Assembly (NCBI RefSeq): GCF_020520425.1 | Contig: NC_079489.1 | Span: 78,591,310-78,655,309 of the forward strand | Length of the DNA stretch: 64,000 nucleotides | DNA from: Spinacia oleracea | Lineage: Eukaryota; Streptophyta; Magnoliopsida; Caryophyllales; Amaranthaceae | Direction of reading: 5' to 3' | In this document: piece after piece, positions 24,801 through 36,266 of the stretch | How the letters are laid out: each line of letters starts with the position of its first letter | How positions within the stretch are numbered: the first letter of the stretch is position 1 | Made by a program: the position numbers and the translations under genes | Notes under the pieces: generated by a model | Seen by the model: the letters and a program-made list of their open reading frames with translations, nothing else | What the model was told of the DNA's origin: nothing | Databases searched by the model: none

Positions 24801-27800
24801 AATATATGATATGAACCAAAAAGGTGGTGTTTGAAAACAATAACCTTGTTGTGAGAGATCACTTTCTCCTTGGTTTTCCATTGGAACAATGGCAGAAAGT
24901 GGGCGCCTAGCTGTTTGTCGGTCTTGTTCCAATCGTTGCACTTCTTGCTGTAACTGTAGTGCTTGAGCGGGATCCATTTGTTGTTCAGTCAAAAGGAAAT
25001 CATCCATTGCCATCGATGGGCACAATGGTTGCTTCTTATTCTTCCTAGGTGGTTGTTCTCTCGTCCTTGCCTTCTAACACCAAGAAAATAAATTGTCAGT
25101 AACAAAAATAACACCAACATAATTTTTTTTGTCGGTCTGGCACACACGCAACATGAGTGGAGCGTGACAAACATAAGGACATTATACTGAGTGGTGCAAC
25201 CTTATTTCCTAGTTTCCTGTCAAGGCTAGAAGTCTAGAATACTGGTTGTTACTTGTTTTCAATAGTAAATACTATACGACACATGAAACAGACATTATGT
25301 ATACTGATTCAAAACAGACAATATACTGATTTTTAATTTGATTTTTAACAGACATTAAACAGACATTTCCTAGTTTCCTTCTGTACAACGCCAAATCCCT
25401 GTGATTCTTCCAAGCAGAGTTACCTGGTTCGCTCCTAACCTCCGCGAACCTATTTTGTATAACAAAATCCCATAAACAAGTCAGAGTCAGAGTCTAAGGG
25501 AAGAAAAATCATTACTATTTTGTATGTTAAGCATAATAAGCCATTTGTTACGCATAATAAGGGGACAAAAAGAAGGAATAAATCTTTGCACCTAAATCTT
25601 TACATAATATAAACAACCAGTTGAAGAAATTAGGACTCTTATCATCGGCAGATTTGGAAAAAAAAGAAAGCCTGGTGATCTGATTGACTGATTTCACTCC
25701 AAAGGTTTAAGGAAACTACACAACTCTCACGGTATATAATGAATCAACCATAAACAATATAGGCACACCAATATAGACGCTTCTACCTAATTCCTCTTTC
25801 TTTGTAATACAGATTACATAAGTCTGTAATATATTCTACAAATTAACATGGCTTTTGGGAAAAAGAAAGTCAGTCAACAACCAGTAGAAGAAGAAGAAGA
25901 TCAATATCCCATACTTTACAATGATGATGCCATGGGATTCGAAAGTGAAGATGATGATTCTGGGGATGAAGTAACGCCTCCACCACAACAGGAGGTGAAA
26001 AACACAAGCCGTAGTTATCTGCCTTTGTTAAATGGTGAAATCACAATCCTGTCAAGAAAAGTAGAAGGCAAGAATCCAGGAGGTTCAAAGTGGTGGACTT
26101 GCAACCATTGCAAGGAAACACATAAAAGCTCCTATACCAGAATGCATGTCCATATTTTTGGATCGCGCCCCGGCATAAAAGCAGACGTTAAACGTTGTTC
26201 TGCACTGCTGAACAACCGTGATGCATATAGAAAGGTGATGCAGAAAGTTAAAGATGCAGAAAGACCAGATTTGGCAGTCACTACATAATGTTGAAGGGGT
26301 TACTCTCTTGTAGAGAGGCACTTGAAACTACTATTGTTTTCAAGGCATGTAGAGAGTGGTTGAAGAGACAAGATGCAGATACAAGAGCTATGGGTGAATT
26401 GATAACAAGAACTATTCAAGATCCACATTTTTGGAGTGAAGCTCAAGAAATTGTAAGTTTCACCAAACCACTTTACAAATTACTGAAGTTCTGTGATGGT
26501 GATGGTCCTAAGATGGGGGAAATATATGAGAGAATGGATAACATGATTGGTGAAATAAAAGATATTATGAGGGATAGCAAATATGTCTCTGAGTTTGCTA
26601 AAGTAGAAACAGTATTGGTAACAAGGTGGGATAAGATGACCATTCCTCTCCATTGTTTAGGTTTTGCTCTTTCACCTCGTTTTTATGACAAGATTTACTT
26701 AGAATCTCCTACTCCTGGGGGGTATACTAGAAGGGCTCCTAATCTTGATAAAGAGGTGGTTATGGGTTGTATGGAAGCATTTGGGAAAATAACTGAAGAC
26801 AAATATGAAGAAAAAAAGTTACGTGATCAATTTACTGAATTTCAGTTGAAGAAAGGGATATACTCACTGCCACAAGCCCAAATGGATGCTGTCACCATGG
26901 AAGCTATTGATTGGTGGTCTATGTATGGATCACAAACTCCCAAATTGGCAGAGGTGGCTAAGAAGGTGTTAGCTCAACCCATTAGTAGCTCTTCGGCAGA
27001 GAGGGCTTGGAGTACATTCGGGTTTGTTCATAGCTTGAAAAGAAACAGATTAAATTGTTCAACGGCAGATAAGTTAGTTTACATCCATTCTAATCTTCGT
27101 CTTTTGTCTAGGTTCTCTGAAAGTTACAAGCAAGGTCCCTCTAGAAAATGGGATATTGATCCTGAAAATTCTTGTCTTGAAGACTCACCTGCTGAATTAG
27201 AAGACATGAGATGGACTGGATTGGATTCAAATGTTGAAGATGAAGAGGATCTCACGATAATAGATAACCCATATAAAAGAATAAAGGTGGAAGCAAGTGA
27301 AATAAAAAGTCAGAAGGCAAAGGGGAAGGGGAAGAAACAGATGCAGTAGTAGAATTATTTGTTTGTTTAATGTTCATGCAGTAGAGTTCTTTGTTGTTTA
27401 GAATTCATGGCAGTAGAGGATCTTTGCTTTTTAATTACTTCTTAGTTTGTTTAACGTTCTTTGTTTTTTAAGTACTTTGTTTGTTTAATGTTTATGCAGT
27501 AGAGTATTTAAACTTCTTTGTTTGTTTAATCTTCTTTGTTTTTAGTTTTTTATCTATTGAATTTTATTTAGTTGACTTATTTTTGAGCATCAGTATTAAT
27601 TATTAAATGTTTGATCAATATCCCATGCTTAGAAAATTACTAAAAGTCAGACTCTGCAGTCTGCACAGATCAGCTAGTTCTGGTTGTACGAGTACTTAAG
27701 AATTTAGGCCTCAATTTGAATGACACTAAAACACACACACACACACACACAAAAAAAATCCCATAAACCTCTCTCGAACCGAAAATCAGCTACCCGCGAA

Positions 27801-28921
27801 CCGCGAACCCGAACCCGTACCCCGTACCGAAGCGAACCACGAACCAGGTAACTCTGCTTCCAAGTGGTGATTACTAATCCTAAGTCTTGTTTGTTTTATT
27901 TGCCAATCATTGAATAAAGGCACTTACTTAAAATACATTTGCATTTAATTTTCTTTTAAAATTTCACGTAATCATAAATGTATATGCCATCATTTGCATC
28001 ACCTTTTATATTTGTAAAATTCTTGAAACATGGAATTGAAGGCAGGCATGCACCATCACTTAATGCACAAACTAGAAAGTTATCAACATCCATTTTCATG
28101 TGAATGACTGCTGGAAATCAGATCAGAAAGGAAGAAAATACAGTATATCAGTAATAGGGGTAACCTGATGGGAGGCCTATTTGGGCTCCTTGCAATGACA
28201 TGCTTATACAAAGTGTTAGGTGATGTTAAATAATACGGAGTAGAACATTGGCTAAATGTCTGGGCACGTCTGTAACTTGTTCAGTTGTTAAAGTGTTTGA
28301 TCAGGTTAATTTTTAGCAGACACTATGTCTGTTTTGTTATAAAATTGACATAGAATTTCATCTGTAATTGTTGTCAGATTTTGGCGGTCTAACTGCAGTG
28401 TCTAATGTCTTGACTTGGAGCCATATTCAGCTTTGAGAGGTACATGGAGATAGCAACTAAGGCGATCTCCAATAAGTGATTCAGTAAAAGAACCAAGCAC
28501 AAAACAGAACCAAGCAAAAACAGAACCAAGTAGAACAAAATTCAGAAATTCAGAACACTAGACACAAAAAAGAAGAATGATAATTGGAAAGTAAAACCTT
28601 TTTTGGTATAGATTTTGCTGCGGAATTGGTTGTGGCTTCAGTTGCCACCTTTTTCACTCGAGAAATCTCCACCTCATCATCATTAGAGTCATGATCATTT
28701 TCAGGTACATAGTCTTGATCATCTTGGTTACAATTGACATTCTCCTTTCCTTTTGCAAAACGTTTATTTTTATCCCGCATTTGTTGAGCAATATCAAATA
28801 ACCCGAGGTCTCTAAATTTTTGGGCATTCTTTTCTATGGTCATGGACCTTATTTTCTCATACGGTGCTAATGCAGTTGTAGTTGAGCTTCTGTCAGCTTT
28901 TTGGTTTCCATTCTTTGCCAT
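21813..28921 (-). CDS. tnpA-like: CACTA TNPA-like transposase gene (7 exons)
   Basis: Exons, 5' to 3': 28921-28598, 25073-24845, 24273-24038, 23930-23727, 22686-22609, 22518-22408, 22313-21813. All borders are GT/AG and frame is kept throughout, giving about 560 residues. Exon 3 has GRGPTNLFDVHARKWEDRI and exons 4-5 RGFKCALKKKHY ... GPVSFAMKHEEM, the signature of the plant En/Spm (Ptta) transposase family. The last exon is strongly charged with a long coiled coil (from about KDISAEKEELAKEKEVHAA). Exon 1 is acidic in its second half. TNPA-type proteins bind the subterminal repeats and help TNPD with excision. No stop or frameshift is seen, despite 2.4 kb of hAT in intron 1. The ATG at 24280 is not a start: it overlaps the intron 2 acceptor. 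Confidence 0.85.
22732..23665 (-). mobile_element. L1-type LINE 3' fragment in TNPA-like intron 4
   Basis: On the minus strand, about 23640-23402 reads a truncated reverse-transcriptase C-terminal region (VYTIWREMNLRRFQNVQ, typical of the zf-RVT end of plant L1 elements) and stops at 23402. Its 3' tail ends in GGTAATAAAATATCTC-like sequence and a poly(A), seen as poly(T) at about 22922-22940. A 29-bp exact direct repeat (22703-22731 and 23666-23694) encloses this and 190 further bp beyond the poly(A). 5' truncation is normal for LINEs; the extra 190 bp is not. Confidence 0.75.
24291..24381 (+). pseudogene. Captured fragment of a GCN2-type eIF2-alpha kinase exon
   Basis: Read on +, it encodes HRIIHRDLTPNNIFFHARNN and then IKIGDFGLG: the catalytic loop (HRD..PNN) and the DFG metal-binding motif of a protein kinase. 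The LTPNNIFF wording after HRD is what I know from plant GCN2 kinases, which phosphorylate eIF2-alpha under amino-acid starvation. The frame meets GTATGT at 24382, a good donor, so the fragment seems to include an exon-intron border and so to come from genomic DNA rather than mRNA. It lies antisense in intron 2 of the TNPA-like gene, ending about 17 bp from exon 3. Only about 30 codons remain, so it cannot be a working kinase. Confidence 0.85.
25848..26288 (+). CDS. hAT transposase, N-terminal BED zinc-finger part
   Basis: 146 codons. After an acidic N-terminal region, WWTCNHCKETHKSSYTRMHVHI shows the CxxC ... H(x)nH pattern of a BED-type zinc finger at about residues 81-102, the DNA-binding module of hAT transposases. 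The frame ends at TAA (26286-26288), whose last A is also the first base of the next frame's ATG. In an intact hAT protein the finger is followed by a long catalytic region, absent here. Confidence 0.75.
   Translation: MAFGKKKVSQQPVEEEEDQYPILYNDDAMGFESEDDDSGDEVTPPPQQEVKNTSRSYLPLLNGEITILSRKVEGKNPGGSKWWTCNHCKETHKSSYTRMHVHIFGSRPGIKADVKRCSALLNNRDAYRKVMQKVKDAERPDLAVTT
26288..27349 (+). pseudogene. hAT transposase, C-terminal part with dimerisation domain
   Basis: 353 codons, in a different frame from the BED part. LLSCREALETTIVFKACREW, FWSEAQEIVSFTKPLYKLLK and GDGPKMGEIYERMDNM are late catalytic-region landmarks; WWSMYGSQTPKLAEVAKKVL and SSSSAERAWSTFG at about residues 213-250 are the hAT C-terminal dimerisation domain. 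The C-terminus is Lys-rich. The region usually lying between BED and these motifs (DUF659 and the first catalytic Asp) is missing, so an internal deletion seems to have fused the halves out of frame. The element probably depends on another hAT for mobility. Confidence 0.8.
27730..27750. repeat. (AC)n microsatellite in the hAT element
   Basis: About ten AC units followed by an A run, downstream of the hAT frame and upstream of the right subterminal repeats. Confidence 0.9.
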
Positions 28922-30168
28922 TTTCTACTGCAATAATGCAAACAAAAACAAACAAATATTCAAAAGATTAGTTCGAGGGATGAAAAGAAAATAAACGAAT
29001 TGTAGGCATCCATATTGGAAAAATAAGTAAACCTTTTAGAACAATGGTTTGACGACATGACACAAGCAGAATATAATAAAATCTCTGAATATTTCACAAA
29101 AGAGAGACAAATCAGAAATCTCAAAATTCAAGACAGCCACAGAGACTGTAATATTACCACAGAAATACAACGCACCAATTACAGTGCATAAAGAAAGAAG
29201 AAAAGAAACTAGACATTAGAATTTAATTTTCAGTGCTATACTAGTGTTATTAGAATTTTTGAATCTTAGAAACCACAGCACAGGAAGTATTAGAATTTAA
29301 TTTTCAGTGCAATACTAGTGTACTCCAGGAGAAGATGCAAAAACGAACTAAAAAAGTCCATGATAGATTTTCAGCAGGGCAATTGAGTAGTTGGTGTCTG
29401 CAGCATATCTATTCTACAAGTTTCCAAAGTTACTAGGTCTAAGTCTGTCATGCTGTTGGAATGCCTTGATTGTCAGCCTTCTAAGTTCCAACTAATATTT
29501 GAGGTAGATTGCCTACTAATTTTCAGGATCAAGGTTAAATTAGAACAGGGGCATTTGAGAAGAAAATGTAAATGATCATTAGAATTGCTGCTGCATTAAG
29601 TTTATGGATGTGCTGCTATTGTACTCGATTGATAAATTTGGAAGCAATAACAAAACCAAGTTGCAAGCTAGCCTAAAACCTATACAAACAATAACAAAAC
29701 CAAGTTGCAAGCTAGCCTAAAAGCTATACAAACAATATCAAAACACATCAGTACATTAGTAGTACATTATAACTAACCACCACAAAAAAGCGGAACTAAG
29801 TAAGCAGGCGGACCTGACTACCAGAACCGAAGAACTCGGAATAAACAACAAATCAGAAAACAGCAGCCAGCATGGTCGATTTTGGAACAAAACACACAAA
29901 GTCAACATTTAAGGTTATAAGTAGGCAGAACATTACTCAACAAAGAAGCTGAAAAAATAAAACTAAGCACTAAAAATAACCTAAGCACAAAAAATAGAAC
30001 TAAGCAGACCAGGAACATCAAAAGGTTCAAACTCATCTTTGGGGTATCTTCAACAACAAAAATTAAAAGGTTCAAACGCATTCCCTTATCCAAATATTAC
30101 CAAAAAAGTATATAAAAAGTATATTAAAGAAACTAAAACTGATTGGATTTGTTATCCTTAGGTAACCC
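28922..30168. other. Region between TNPD-like and TNPA-like genes
   Basis: No open frame of interest. A 44-bp tandem duplication starts at about 29649 (AACAAAACCAAGTTGCAAGC twice). A short duplicated block with TTTTCAGTGCTATACTAGTG and a one-base variant lies near 29230 and 29300. A good minus-strand acceptor (TTATTGCAG) sits at 28928-28936, just before the TNPA-like ATG, and may join the upstream leader exon. Confidence 0.5.
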
Positions 30169-33100
30169 CTATGACTCAGGAATCGGGATATCCTCAATAG
30201 CAAGCATCCAATCCCAATCCGTATCATCATGGTCAGAGTCAACTTCAGGCTCGGCCGGAACATCTAACAAATCACTTATGTTTATAGATCGTACTTCACC
30301 ACCGGCTCTTGCATGAATATCATTTGCATCAACATGAGGCATGCCATTACAATTGAAATCAACAGGATCCTCCCAATATGTTTCCTTATTAAGCTCTTCC
30401 TCAAAATCAAAAAGATCTCTTGGAACATCCTGCATAACATACTGAATATCATTTTCAACTGGATCTTGGGAGAAGTAAACTTGTTGAACTTGAGAAGCCA
30501 ATACAAAAGGATCATCTTTGGAACATTTCTTCTTGAAATTGACATATGTAAGCCCACACTCATCGACATCACCAAGGAACCAATCACACTTAAATAACAC
30601 AACACTGAATTGAGACCAAAAGTCTAATTCAATAATTTCTTCTATAACACCATAGTAGGTAACATCTCCATCTACAGGATTTCGGTCCCTTGAGCTAGCA
30701 AAACTTGAAGTCAAGGCTGTTAAAGTGACTCCGCTGTTTTGCGTCTTTACTCTTGAGTCGCGCTCTCTTGTGTAAAACTTATAACCATTAATACAATATC
30801 CAGTGTACCTCCTGGCCTTAGGATTAGGACCCTTAGACAACCAAAAAATGTCACCATTAACTTGTTCCATTTGAACCTTTTCCTGAAACCAAACAATAAA
30901 ATCTCTACTATGACTTTGTGCGGTATCCCATCTACGCTTTCGACCCTGGCTATTCACCCAAGTTTGGTGTTCTCTAAATTTGAAGAATAAAAATGTATAA
31001 GTCATTATTAAAATAAAAATGAAGTAAATAAAGAATATTTATAACATCTTACTTGATATAAGTTTCCACTGTAACATCGCCGCAATTGAAGATGATATAT
31101 CTATGAGCTTGCTTCAAACTTTGAAAATCCAAAGTAAATCCCTTCCCTTTTCTTTTCCCTTTTCCTCCAGGAGGATATCCTATCTTAGGAAAAATAGATG
31201 ATTCCTCATCCCTATCAGCCACCCCGAAATTCCTAGCACATCTTCTGTCCAGTCTAGTGTTTACACCTTCACGTAAATATCGAGAAATGAAAGTCAAGCA
31301 TTCTTCCATCATATACCCTTCTGCTATGCTTCCTTCGGGGTTACTCCTATTTCGGACATATGACTTCAACCTACCAAGATACCTCTCAATAAAGTACATC
31401 CATCGATATTGCACAGGTCCACCAAATTTGATTTCCTCTACTAAATGAACGGGTAAATGCATCATAATATCAAAGAAAGCAGGAGGAAATATCATTTCGA
31501 ATTGACAAATTACATCAACCACTTCAGATGCTAATCTATCTAATTCTTTAAGATCGACAATTTTACTACATATACCCCGAAAAAAATTACCCAATCTAAT
31601 CAAAGGTACTGCTACAGTTTTTGGCAATGTTTTTCTAACAGCAACTTGAAGCAAGTGATGAAGCACAACGTGTGCATCATGAGTTTTGTAACCAGCAAAC
31701 TTTCTTTCTTTAACTTGTACACATCTCCCTATATTCGATGCATACCCAGAAGGTAACTTTGTTTCTTTAATAACTTTAAGGAACAAATCCTTCTCTTCAT
31801 TACCCATTGTATAAGGTGCCGGTGGAAATAACATGTGGTTGCCATCATCAGAAAGATAAGGGTGGAGATGTGGCTTTAGGCCAAGGGCCACTAAATCAAG
31901 ACGCGCATTGTTGTGGTCCTTAGACTTTCCTGGAATGTCTAACAACGTGCCAACAATATTGTCAAAAACATTTTTCTCAATATGCATGACGTCAAGATTA
32001 TGACGACATTTGATATTAGGCCAATATGACAATTGAAGAAAAGCTGGTTTCTTTTTCCATGGACCTTTACTTCCTCCACCTTTCTTTGGTTTCCCGAAAT
32101 CATTTACAAAGTTCTCTAACTCATTTACTAGGTCAGTGCCTGATAACGGAGAAGGTCCACACCTATCCTCTGTTTCTCCATTAAATGATTTCTTATCCTT
32201 TCGCCATGGATGACTTGCATCAAGAAGCCTACGGGTGTCCATATAACAATTTTTTTTGCTGTGAGGCAAATATTTCGGTGTCACATCATGGTTACAATTA
32301 GGACATGCATAATTTCCTTTAGTAGACCATCCAGATAACATAGCGTAAGCCGGGAAATCATTTATCGTCCCCATTAAAGCAGCATGCAATTGAAATGATT
32401 GCTTTTTAAATGCATCATATGTCTCAACCCCATACTCCCATAATTCCTTCAGTTCATCAATCAACGGTTGCAAATAAACATCTATGTCATTTCCAGGAGA
32501 CTTAGGGCCCGAAATTAACAAAGACAGCATAAAATATTCAGGTTTCATAGAAAACCAGGGTGGAAGGTTATAATTAATCAACACAACAGGCCATGTGCTA
32601 TGAGCAACACTCATAGTTCGAAATGGATTAAATCCATCGCTGGCAAGAGCTAGTCGAACATTTCTTGGTTCCTTTTTAAAGTCAGGATACGTCTCATCAA
32701 AGTCCTTCCAAGATTGTGCATCTGCTGGATGTCTAATTTTGTCATCTTTTGTTCGCTCTTTATCATGCCAAACCATTGACTCAGCTGTTTTAGAACACAT
32801 GAAAAGTCTTTGGAGTCTAGGCTTCAAAGGAAAATGCCTCAAAACCTTTGCAGGGACGTTCTTAGACTTCCACCTTGATGTTTCACACTTGGGACAAACA
32901 TCAGCTCCTTCATACTCCTTCCTGTAAAGAATGCAATCGTTGGGACAAGCATGTATCTTTTTATAATCAAGACCCAAATCCTTGATTATATTCTTAGATT
33001 CGTTATAGGATTTTGGAAGTCGAGCCATAGGAAACGCCTCTCTTAATAACTCTAAGAGATCCCCAAAGGCCGCATTGCTTAAGCCATTAAGGACCTGGAA

Positions 33101-33571
33101 GAGAAATAAACGGATTATGAAGGATAACATTGAGAAAGTTTTACAACCCGGATAAAGCTCTTGCTTCCCTTCTTCTACTAGCTTATAAAACTTTCTAGCC
33201 TCCTCATTTGGCTCACTTGGAACACCTTGATCTCCATCTAAACCTTCTTCCACCTCAATAAAAGTATCATGTAATAAACCATCGATATCATCATATGTAT
33301 TTTGATCATTAATTCCAGACATATCGTTACTTGTAGATGAAGATGCTTCCCTTTGAACGACCCACTCCCTGAATCCCTTTACAAATCCGTCAACAATCAA
33401 ATGATCATAAATGACGTCTCTAGAATGGCAAAAACGCCTAGAACACTTTTTACAAGGGCAAAAGGTTTGTCCTCCAATAGCATCCTTTGCAAAATAACCA
33501 TCAAGAAAAATATTCAAAGCAGCTTTAAAACCTTCTGACCCTCTAGGGAAGTTCATCCAATTTTGATCCAT
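30169..33571 (-). CDS. tnpD-like: CACTA TNPD-like transposase gene (2 coding exons)
   Basis: Coding exons 33571-31053 and 30973-30169 join in frame (GTAAG donor, TTTAG acceptor), giving 1107 residues. The N-terminus (WMNFPRGSEGF ... CPCKKC ... HLIVDGFVKGFREW) is the transposase-associated domain. From about residue 190 the CACTA transposase (Transposase_21/tnp2) follows, with RLPKSYNESKNIIKDLGLDY, GADVCPKCETSRW, VLRHFPLKPRLQRLF, WHDKERTKDDKIRHPADAQS and YACPNCNHD. Later come CRHNLDVMHIEKNVFDN and MMHLPVHLVEEIKFGGPVQY (DUF4218 type). Exon 2 is a DUF4216-like domain ending in an acidic tail. This is the catalytic protein that cuts at the CACTA ends. No disabling change is seen; individual catalytic acids were not verified by alignment. 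Confidence 0.93.
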
Positions 33572-35690
33572 TGTTAAATATATTTCACAACGACAATGCC
33601 TAAATTACACAAAAAAAAGTCTATAGATCACAAAAAAGTCTATAAAAAGTCAAGAGATCTAGAGCATACAAAAACAGGAAAAGGGCATAAGAAGTAGAAT
33701 AGGGAATCAATTCAAAACATCAACTTCAACATAGATACCAAAATAATTATGGGCAAAAATAACGAGTAACTTAAGTTACAACCAATTTAAATAACAAGTA
33801 ATTTCAGTTACAACAAACCAAAAAATAATCAAAACGATAAAGTTAGTCAAAAACCCAATAAAGAAAGCACAAATCAATGAGTGGAAGTACCTTTGATTCC
33901 AAGAGAATTTTTGCCCAAAACCAACAGCAGTCAAAATGTGCTCAGTCTGCACCAGCTTAACGGAAGGGCTGCTTCATAGCAGAATTTCAAAATCAAAAAA
34001 TCAATTCCAAAATAACAAGTACCAAAAACCAAGTTCAGAATCATTATTGTTGAATTAGAGAGTATGATATTGATCGAGCATATAAAAACAAGAACAGAGT
34101 CATAAATAAGTAAAATAGGGAATCGACACTATGGTTTTACTTGGAATTAATTAATTAGTATCCTTAACAACATACACGATACACAAAAACATTGCAATAA
34201 AAGCAATTCCCCAAGTGAGCTTTTCTCTCTTTGTCTACATCACAACTCAGTTACTCTTTTCAATTAATAGATAACAGTAGCCAAGACAGTCATGTTCTCC
34301 CAACCGTATCCTAAATATATCCCCCGCATTCAAGCTGCTGGCAATCAGATTGGAAAAAAACTAAGCAATAATAGTTTCTATTGATGTCAAAATATTGCAC
34401 ACCAACATCTGAAAATACAGAGTAGTTGTTTCACTTAGATATGGATAGTTCAATAACAACCAACTAGGACAGCAACCCAACTTACAAGAAGAACATATCA
34501 AGTTGAACAAACAAACCAGTGTTAAGTAGCATACCCAACAGCTACATTAGAACCAGACCCAACAACAGTGCAACATCAAACCCAGACCCAGAACCACAGC
34601 TACACCCAACCAGCTGCAAAACACACACAACCTAGCAAGAACAGCACAGTCTGCAGAAGCAGCAGAACCCCAACCAACTACACAAAACACAGCAGTTACC
34701 ATACCTATCCATCAGACTATACCAACAACAACACATCATCAAAGAGCTAGCACCCAACACCTGAATAGAACGAAACCATCAGCCACGCACCAGCAACACC
34801 CAAGCACCCAAAAAAAAAAAAACTAGCAGCATCATATGTGAAGTTATTTGCTCGTGGCATTACTAATCAGGTCTGTGACTCTAAAAAGGGAAACACCGAA
34901 TTTGAAGCATAGTGCAGTAGCATTTAGTATTAGAAATTTTAAGATTAAGAACTCATAGGAAACAAACTTGCATTTAGAAGAGAAATAGATGCAACTGCAT
35001 ACACAGAAGTAAGAACACAGAGGAACAAGTTCAGAAAACGAAGAAGGAGACATTAAAGAACAAATAAATTACAGCGGAAAGTACCAAAATTCAGAATAAA
35101 ATCATCCAAAAATAACCATCGATCGATAATACAGTTGATTGATATTGTGGAATCAACAAAAACAAATTGTAAATAAATCATACGCACATAATAAAAATCA
35201 ACAGAATTCCCGAATTAAGAAACAGACTCAAAACCACACAAAAAAATTCCAATTTTAACCAGTTAATTAAGCAGCATAATTCTGAAATTTTAGACAAAAT
35301 TCGATGAAATATATACAAACTTACCTTGTATGTCCTTCTAGCCAATTCACAAAAGCAATTTGCGGGTTTCTACTTTTCTCCGATGCAAAGGACCCAATTC
35401 TTAATTCAGAAACGCTAATATCCAATTCGCCTGGCTTCGGGAAACGATGATGGAGAGGATTGACAAGAACGAATCAGGTGGAAGAGAACAGAGAAGAAGA
35501 ACGAAGCAACGAAAGAGACGAAGGCTTTGGGTGAAACAGAAGGGTTTGGGACTTTGGGGTGAAACGTAAGGGTTTGGGATTGAAGGAGGGAAACCAAAAA
35601 TAATTAGCGCTCAACAAAAAGTTCCAAAAACTTTTCAGCATTTTTAATTTTTGATTTTTAATTTTTAATGTTGTTTAGATATTTGACAAA
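33572..35690 (-). promoter_or_regulatory. CACTA leader exon, leader intron and promoter region
   Basis: On the minus strand CATACAAG|GTAAGTTTG (donor at 35325/35324) is a near-perfect splice donor, and GTGTAATTTAG (acceptor, next base 33599) lies 28 bases before the TNPD-like ATG. This predicts an untranslated leader exon at roughly 35600-35325 and a 1.7-kb leader intron. No coding potential in between; the frame at 34568-34750 is compositional (Gln, Thr and Asn rich). Confidence 0.55.
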
Positions 35691-35913
35691 AAAAACCGTT
35701 GCAATATTTCATCAAAATATTATATAAATAATCTGTTGCAATAAATAATTAAATTATACAACTGTTGCAATAGATTTTCTATAGTAACACTTTTCTAAAG
35801 TTAAAGTCTACTCAAATTAATAATTATTTAACTGTTGCAATAAGTATGATATAGCAACGCCATTGAAACTGTTGCATAAAAGGGCGTTGCTATAAGCCTA
35901 TTTTGTAGTAGTG
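35690..35913. repeat. CACTA subterminal repeats, right
   Basis: Several ACTGTTGCAATA and ATAGCAACGCC motifs, the inverse sense of the left subterminal GCAACR motifs, lead into the terminal CACTACTACAAAA repeat. Confidence 0.8.
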
Positions 35914-35919
35914 ATTTTT

Positions 35920-36225
35920 CTGAAGTTAAATTTTAGGATTCTAAAGTTAAAGTTAAGGTTTCTGAAGTTAAAGTTTATGATAATTGAGTTAAAGTTGAGG
36001 ATTTTAGAGTTAAAGTTGAGGGTTCTAAAGTTAAAGTTTAGCATTCTGTTGTTAAAGTTTAGACCTGAAGTTAAAGTTTTGGAGTCTGAAGGTATAATTA
36101 AGGTATCTGAACTTAAAGTTTAAGATTTTAAAGTTAAAGTTTTGGCATTTGAAGTTAAAGTTAAGGTATCCAAAGTTAAAGTTTAGGATTCTGAAGTTAA
36201 AGTTTACTTTCACTAGTTTAAGTTT
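35920..36225. repeat. 21-bp-period GTTAAAGTT array, block 3 continued
   Basis: Right half of the intron 5 array, cut off from 19195-19490 by the CACTA insertion. Monomers such as GTTAAAGTTGAGGATTTTAGA keep the 20-21 bp spacing. Confidence 0.85.
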
Positions 36226-36266
36226 TTGTGTATCTATTAACATCACAATATGTTTTGTTTTTGTAG

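Larger units (their letters stand above)
25415..27856 (+). mobile_element. hAT transposon inserted in the CACTA element
   Basis: It starts CAGAGTTACCTGGTTCGC and ends with the inverse CCAGGTAACTCTG. The 8-bp target duplication CTTCCAAG lies at 25407-25414 and 27857-27864, exact. Subterminal GCGAACC motifs occur at both ends. Size is 2442 bp. It carries a BED-finger frame and a hAT dimerisation frame on +, opposite to the surrounding TNPA-like gene. Confidence 0.96.
19497..35913 (-). mobile_element. CACTA (En/Spm-type) transposon, 16.4 kb, apparently complete
   Basis: It starts CACTACTACAAAATAGGC and ends with the exact inverse; both ends continue into TTATAGCAACG, giving inverted repeats of at least 28 bp. 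The 3-bp target duplication ATT lies at 19494-19496 and 35914-35916. Subterminal GCAACR repeats occur at both ends. Two spliced genes on the minus strand, TNPD-like (33571-30169) then TNPA-like (28921-21813), follow the usual CACTA order. Extra passengers are a hAT element, a LINE fragment and a kinase-exon fragment, all in TNPA introns. Confidence 0.97.

Noticed and set aside
35911-36246. Seven-residue periodic frames (KLKFRILKLKLR-like) on both strands of the GTTAAAGTT arrays
   Set aside because: 21 bp equals seven codons, so any open frame looks heptad-like. These lie in introns of the Ulp1-like gene and do not join its exons.
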